Part shown: piece by piece, positions 61,427 through 64,000 of the stretch
How the letters are laid out: every line of letters begins with the position of its first letter
Position numbering within the stretch: the first letter of the stretch is position 1
Origin: Caldisericia bacterium
GTDB lineage: Bacteria > Caldisericota > Caldisericia > JAAYUI01
Assembly (NCBI GenBank): GCA_017999835.1
Contig: JAGNLA010000003.1
Location: forward strand, 1 to 64,000
Reading direction: 5' to 3'
Length of the DNA stretch: 64,000 bases
Position numbers and translations under genes: made by a program
Notes under the pieces: model-generated
What the model saw: only the letters and a program-made list of their open reading frames with translations
Told to the model about the DNA's origin: nothing
Database searches by the model: none

Positions 61427-61600
61427 ATGGAAAATGAAAAGATTATTGAAAACAAAGATAATGATGACATCAAACAAGCTATTAAAGAAATCAAGAAATC
61501 AGTAGATTCCATCCATACAGTATTAACATATATATTGTTTTTTATGATCATTCCAATTGTTATAGGTTTACTTTCCATATTTGGGTCATGTGGAAGATAA
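61427..61600 (+). CDS. Small single-helix membrane ORF between ruvA and ruvC
   Basis: 57 residues: ATG 61427, stop TAA 61598-61600. A G-rich ribosome site (GGGGGGG) lies 5 nt upstream and a TATAAA at 61390-61395 is a possible -10. The chain has a charged N-terminal half with a helical DDIKQAIKEIKKSVDSI segment, then one membrane helix (about 32-52; ILFFMIIPIVIGLLSIFG). It sits on the plus strand, opposite the ruv genes, ending 8 nt before the ruvC stop. No family recognised. The coding call rests on the ribosome site, composition and fit to the gap. Confidence 0.55.
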   Translation: MENEKIIENKDNDDIKQAIKEIKKSVDSIHTVLTYILFFMIIPIVIGLLSIFGSCGR

Positions 61601-61608
61601 TTTGTTAA

Positions 61609-62079
61609 CTATCTCACGCTAAACAAATGACAAATCCCTAGCGCGCAGGCATCGGCAACGTCGTCGGGTTTGGGAACGCTTTGCAGGCCAAGAATCATCT
61701 TGACCATTGCTCCAACCTGGGCTTTGTCGGCTGCGCCGTAGCTGGTGACTGCGATTTTGACGTCGTTGGGCTTGTATTCAAAGACAGGAATGCCAACATG
61801 ATGCGCAACCATCAGTATCACTCCGCGCGCTTGGGCGACTAGTATTGCCGTGGTCGTGTTTTTGGCAAAGAACAACTCTTCGACTGCCATCTGCTGGGCT
61901 TGGTGTGCTTTTGCTACTTCGGTTAATTTTTCATGGATAATACAAAGCCGGTGAGGAACATCCCCACCGGCTGGTGTTTCTATTAATCCGCATTCAACCA
62001 ATTTTATCGACCGTCCCTGACTATCAAGAACAGCCCAGCCAACACGGGCCAAACCCGGGTCGACTGCAAGTATCCTCAT
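61609..62079 (-). CDS. ruvC: Holliday junction endonuclease RuvC
   Basis: 156 residues. It cleaves four-way junctions. Catalytic acids fit D7 (AVDPGLARVGW), E67 (VEELFFAKN) and the C-terminal D pair in PDDVADACALGICH. It overlaps the yebC stop by 4 nt. Confidence 0.95.
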   Translation of the reverse strand: MRILAVDPGLARVGWAVLDSQGRSIKLVECGLIETPAGGDVPHRLCIIHEKLTEVAKAHQAQQMAVEELFFAKNTTTAILVAQARGVILMVAHHVGIPVFEYKPNDVKIAVTSYGAADKAQVGAMVKMILGLQSVPKPDDVADACALGICHLFSVR

Positions 62080-62834
62080 TCGAGGATGGCTGCGATGCGC
62101 TCCATTTCGGCGTCGTCGATTTCTGAGTTTGTGAATACTTTCTGAACGTCGTCGTGGTCTTCAAGTTCGTTTTGAAGCTTCATGAGCTTTTCAGCGTCGT
62201 TGCCTGCAATTTTGACTGTTGACTTTGGATTGTAAACAAGGCCTTCTTCGAGAACCTTGAATCCGGCTGCCTTGAGGGCTTCCGAGACAGCGTGAAGCTG
62301 GTCGTTTGGTGTGGTCACGATGAAGCCTTCGCCATCCTGGGCAACGTCTTCAGCGCCTGCGTCGGCTGCGATCATGAACACGTCGTCAAGAGTCTTTCCA
62401 CCGTTTTCGATGGAGATTTCGCCCTGTCTCACAAAGTTCCAGGCTACGCAACCCTGTTCTCCAAGGTTTCCGCCGTGCTTGCTAAATATCTTTTTGAATT
62501 CAGAAATGGTTCTGTTCTTGCTGTCGGTGAGTGCCTCAACGATGATGGCTGTTCCTGCTGGACCGATGCCTTCGTAGAGCGCTTCTTCATAGATTGCGCC
62601 TTCGATTTCACCTGTTCCGCGCTGGATGGCTCTCTTGATGTTGTCTTTTGGCATGGCTGCCGCTGAAGCTTTGTCCAATGCCGCCCTCAGCTTGAAGTTC
62701 GATTCAGGATTTCCACCGCCATCTCGGGCTGCGATGATTATTTCACGTCCGATTTTAGTGAAAATCTTACCTCTTTTTGCGTCTGTAACTGACTTCTTAC
62801 CTTGAATATTATGCCACTTGCTGTGACCTGACAT
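62076..62834 (-). CDS. yebC: YebC/PmpR family protein
   Basis: 252 residues with the fixed opening SGHSKWHNIQ and RRGKIFTKIGREI-like segment (here KRGKIFTKIGREI). The family has been linked to transcription control and to translation of difficult (polyproline) sequences. It is commonly found with ruvC and ruvA, as here. It begins directly after the pdxT stop. Confidence 0.95.
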   Translation of the reverse strand: MSGHSKWHNIQGKKSVTDAKRGKIFTKIGREIIIAARDGGGNPESNFKLRAALDKASAAAMPKDNIKRAIQRGTGEIEGAIYEEALYEGIGPAGTAIIVEALTDSKNRTISEFKKIFSKHGGNLGEQGCVAWNFVRQGEISIENGGKTLDDVFMIAADAGAEDVAQDGEGFIVTTPNDQLHAVSEALKAAGFKVLEEGLVYNPKSTVKIAGNDAEKLMKLQNELEDHDDVQKVFTNSEIDDAEMERIAAILE

Positions 62835-63407
62835 TTACATCCTCCTTATTTTTTCAAGAAACAATTGGTGCACGGCGGGGTTTCCCGTCATCTCAGGATG
62901 AAATGCCGCACCCATTTTGTTGTTTTCTTCCACAAAAACTATATTGCCATTGCCATCTTTTGCAAGTACCTTGACGTTTTGCCCAGTCGAAACGATGAAT
63001 GGTGCTCGAATAAACGCCACATCGACCTTGCCAATTCCGGCTATTTCTATGTCTTCCACGGTCGATTGAAGCTGCCTGCCATAAGCGTTGCGCCTGACAA
63101 CAACATCCATTAGCTTCCAGGTTGGTTGATCCGGATAACCGTCAAGTTCCTTTGCCATCATTATAAGTCCTGCGCATGTACCAAAAATGGGCATGCCTGC
63201 GTTGACTCTTTTGATGATTTCGACATCCAGGCCGCATCTTGACGCAAGCTTCCAAAATGTTGTGGACTCGCCACCAGGGACGATTAGTCCCTCACAAGGA
63301 TTCAAGTCTGCAGGGTTTCTTACTTGGATGACCTCGGCACCAAGACCTTTAAGGATCCTGACATGCTGGATAACATCGCCCTGGAGAGCGAAAACGCCTA
63401 CTCTCAC
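62835..63407 (-). CDS. pdxT: PLP synthase glutaminase subunit
   Basis: 190 residues. It releases ammonia from glutamine for PdxS. Class I amidotransferase features are the catalytic C78 (FGTCAGL), PGGEST, and HPE near the end. It overlaps pdxS by 4 nt and is adjacent to yebC. Confidence 0.95.
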   Translation of the reverse strand: MRVGVFALQGDVIQHVRILKGLGAEVIQVRNPADLNPCEGLIVPGGESTTFWKLASRCGLDVEIIKRVNAGMPIFGTCAGLIMMAKELDGYPDQPTWKLMDVVVRRNAYGRQLQSTVEDIEIAGIGKVDVAFIRAPFIVSTGQNVKVLAKDGNGNIVFVEENNKMGAAFHPEMTGNPAVHQLFLEKIRRM

Positions 63408-64000
63408 CAGCCTCTGCCAGCCATTCTCTCGTTGTCCTTGAGGGTGTCAAGATTGATGCCAACCATTGGCTCGCCAAGGTTCTTTGAAACTTCAGCGATA
63501 ACTGCCGGTTCCTGCCAGTGGGCAACTGCGTCGACGATTGCTTTTGCGCGTTTTGCAGGGTTGCCTGACTTGAAGATGCCTGAACCAACAAAAACTCCGT
63601 CTGAACCGAGATACATCATCAATGCTGCGTCAGCTGGGGTTGCAACGCCGCCGGCTGCAAAGTTGACGACAGGGAGTCTGCCTTCTTTTTTTACAACGCG
63701 AAGCAGTTCGACAGGTGCGCCAAGTTCCTTGGCAATGGTGACCAGTTCTTCATCGGTAGCCATCTGGACTCTTCGAATGTCGCGCTGGACTTGTCTTTGG
63801 TGCCTGACTGCTTCAACGACGTTGCCGGTGCCGGCTTCGCCTTTGGTGCGAATCATTGCTGCGCCTTCGGCGATTCTTCTGAGAGCTTCGCCAAGGTTTC
63901 TACACCCGCAAACAAACGGAACCTTGAAAGCCCACTTGTCAACGTGGAATTCGTCATCGGCTGGTGTCAGAACTTCGGATTCGTCGATGTAGTCGATGCC
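63404..64000 (-). CDS. pdxS: PLP synthase subunit PdxS (partial; N-terminus outside window)
   Basis: 198 residues of about 290 are present, open at the window edge. It forms pyridoxal 5'-phosphate from ribose 5-phosphate, glyceraldehyde 3-phosphate and ammonia. The segments [36 protein letters not shown] and [14 protein letters not shown] (containing the second active-site lysine) are clear. With PdxT it makes the DXP-independent vitamin B6 route. Confidence 0.96.
   Translation of the reverse strand, partial: GIDYIDESEVLTPADDEFHVDKWAFKVPFVCGCRNLGEALRRIAEGAAMIRTKGEAGTGNVVEAVRHQRQVQRDIRRVQMATDEELVTIAKELGAPVELLRVVKKEGRLPVVNFAAGGVATPADAALMMYLGSDGVFVGSGIFKSGNPAKRAKAIVDAVAHWQEPAVIAEVSKNLGEPMVGINLDTLKDNERMAGRGW

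Noticed and set aside
1-64000. CRISPR array, insertion sequence, transposase or phage gene
   Set aside because: No regular repeat/spacer pattern, no transposase-like or phage-structural open frame was seen on either strand.

Overview
The window is a chromosomal segment of a free-living bacterium of moderate GC. It carries housekeeping operons (tilS-hpt-ftsH-lplA, a fatty-acid synthesis cluster, dnaN-recF-dciA, pdxS-pdxT-yebC-ruvC and ruvA) between very large exported proteins. Gene order such as tilS-hpt-ftsH, the PdxS/PdxT route, an S-layer-homology (SLH) protein and many proteins ending in copper-amine-oxidase-N-like 'stalk' domains suggest a deep-branching anaerobe of Firmicutes or Caldisericota/Cryosericota type. 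The species cannot be fixed from sequence alone. No phage, insertion sequence, CRISPR array or rRNA was seen.

Layout. 0-3.6 kb: a secreted subtilase carrying PA, cohesin-like and dockerin domains. 3.6-10 kb: tilS, hpt, ftsH and lplA, mostly joined by 4-nt overlaps, ending in an exported PQQ-type propeller with stalk domains. 10-14.1 kb: a membrane protein plus NapH-like polyferredoxin pair, then two lipoproteins. 14.1-15.1 kb: tRNA-Gln, tRNA-Glu, a detached 3' half of tRNA-Glu and structured noncoding DNA. 15.1-22.3 kb: a large exported protein, a membrane-anchored protein, a WYL regulator and a propeller/FN3/stalk protein with a switch-like leader. 22.4-29.1 kb: an EamA transporter, then fabZ-fabH-fabG-acpP-fabF-accD-accA. 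29.1-37.4 kb: an AT-rich control region, a sigma-54 type response regulator, an 1838-residue surface protein and a small winged-helix protein. 37.5-46 kb: a 1886-residue NHL/Omp28/cohesin/stalk protein (minus strand) and a PQQ-type propeller. 46-51.3 kb (minus): a cupin glucose-6-phosphate isomerase/ROK kinase/DUF3795 operon and dnaN-recF-dciA-flavin reductase. 51.5-54.8 kb: a redox-like exported cluster in which stalk domains are joined to CxxCH haem motifs. 54.9-55.8 kb: three cold-shock genes. 55.8-64 kb (minus): a Fur regulator, an SLH-anchored subtilase, ruvA, ruvC, yebC, pdxT and partial pdxS, with a 57-residue membrane ORF on the other strand between ruvA and ruvC.

How it may work together. 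The cytoplasmic operons are ordinary. The distinctive part is the exported set: at least six proteins share C-terminal or near-C-terminal stalk domains joined to different heads (PQQ and NHL propellers, a glycosidase-like propeller, Omp28 thioredoxin, Ig-like repeats, haem modules). Three carry cohesin-like domains, one a dockerin and one SLH repeats. The inference is a modular cell-surface system with proteolytic, carbohydrate-binding and electron-transfer parts. The head/tail architecture is seen in the sequence; the joint function is a hypothesis.
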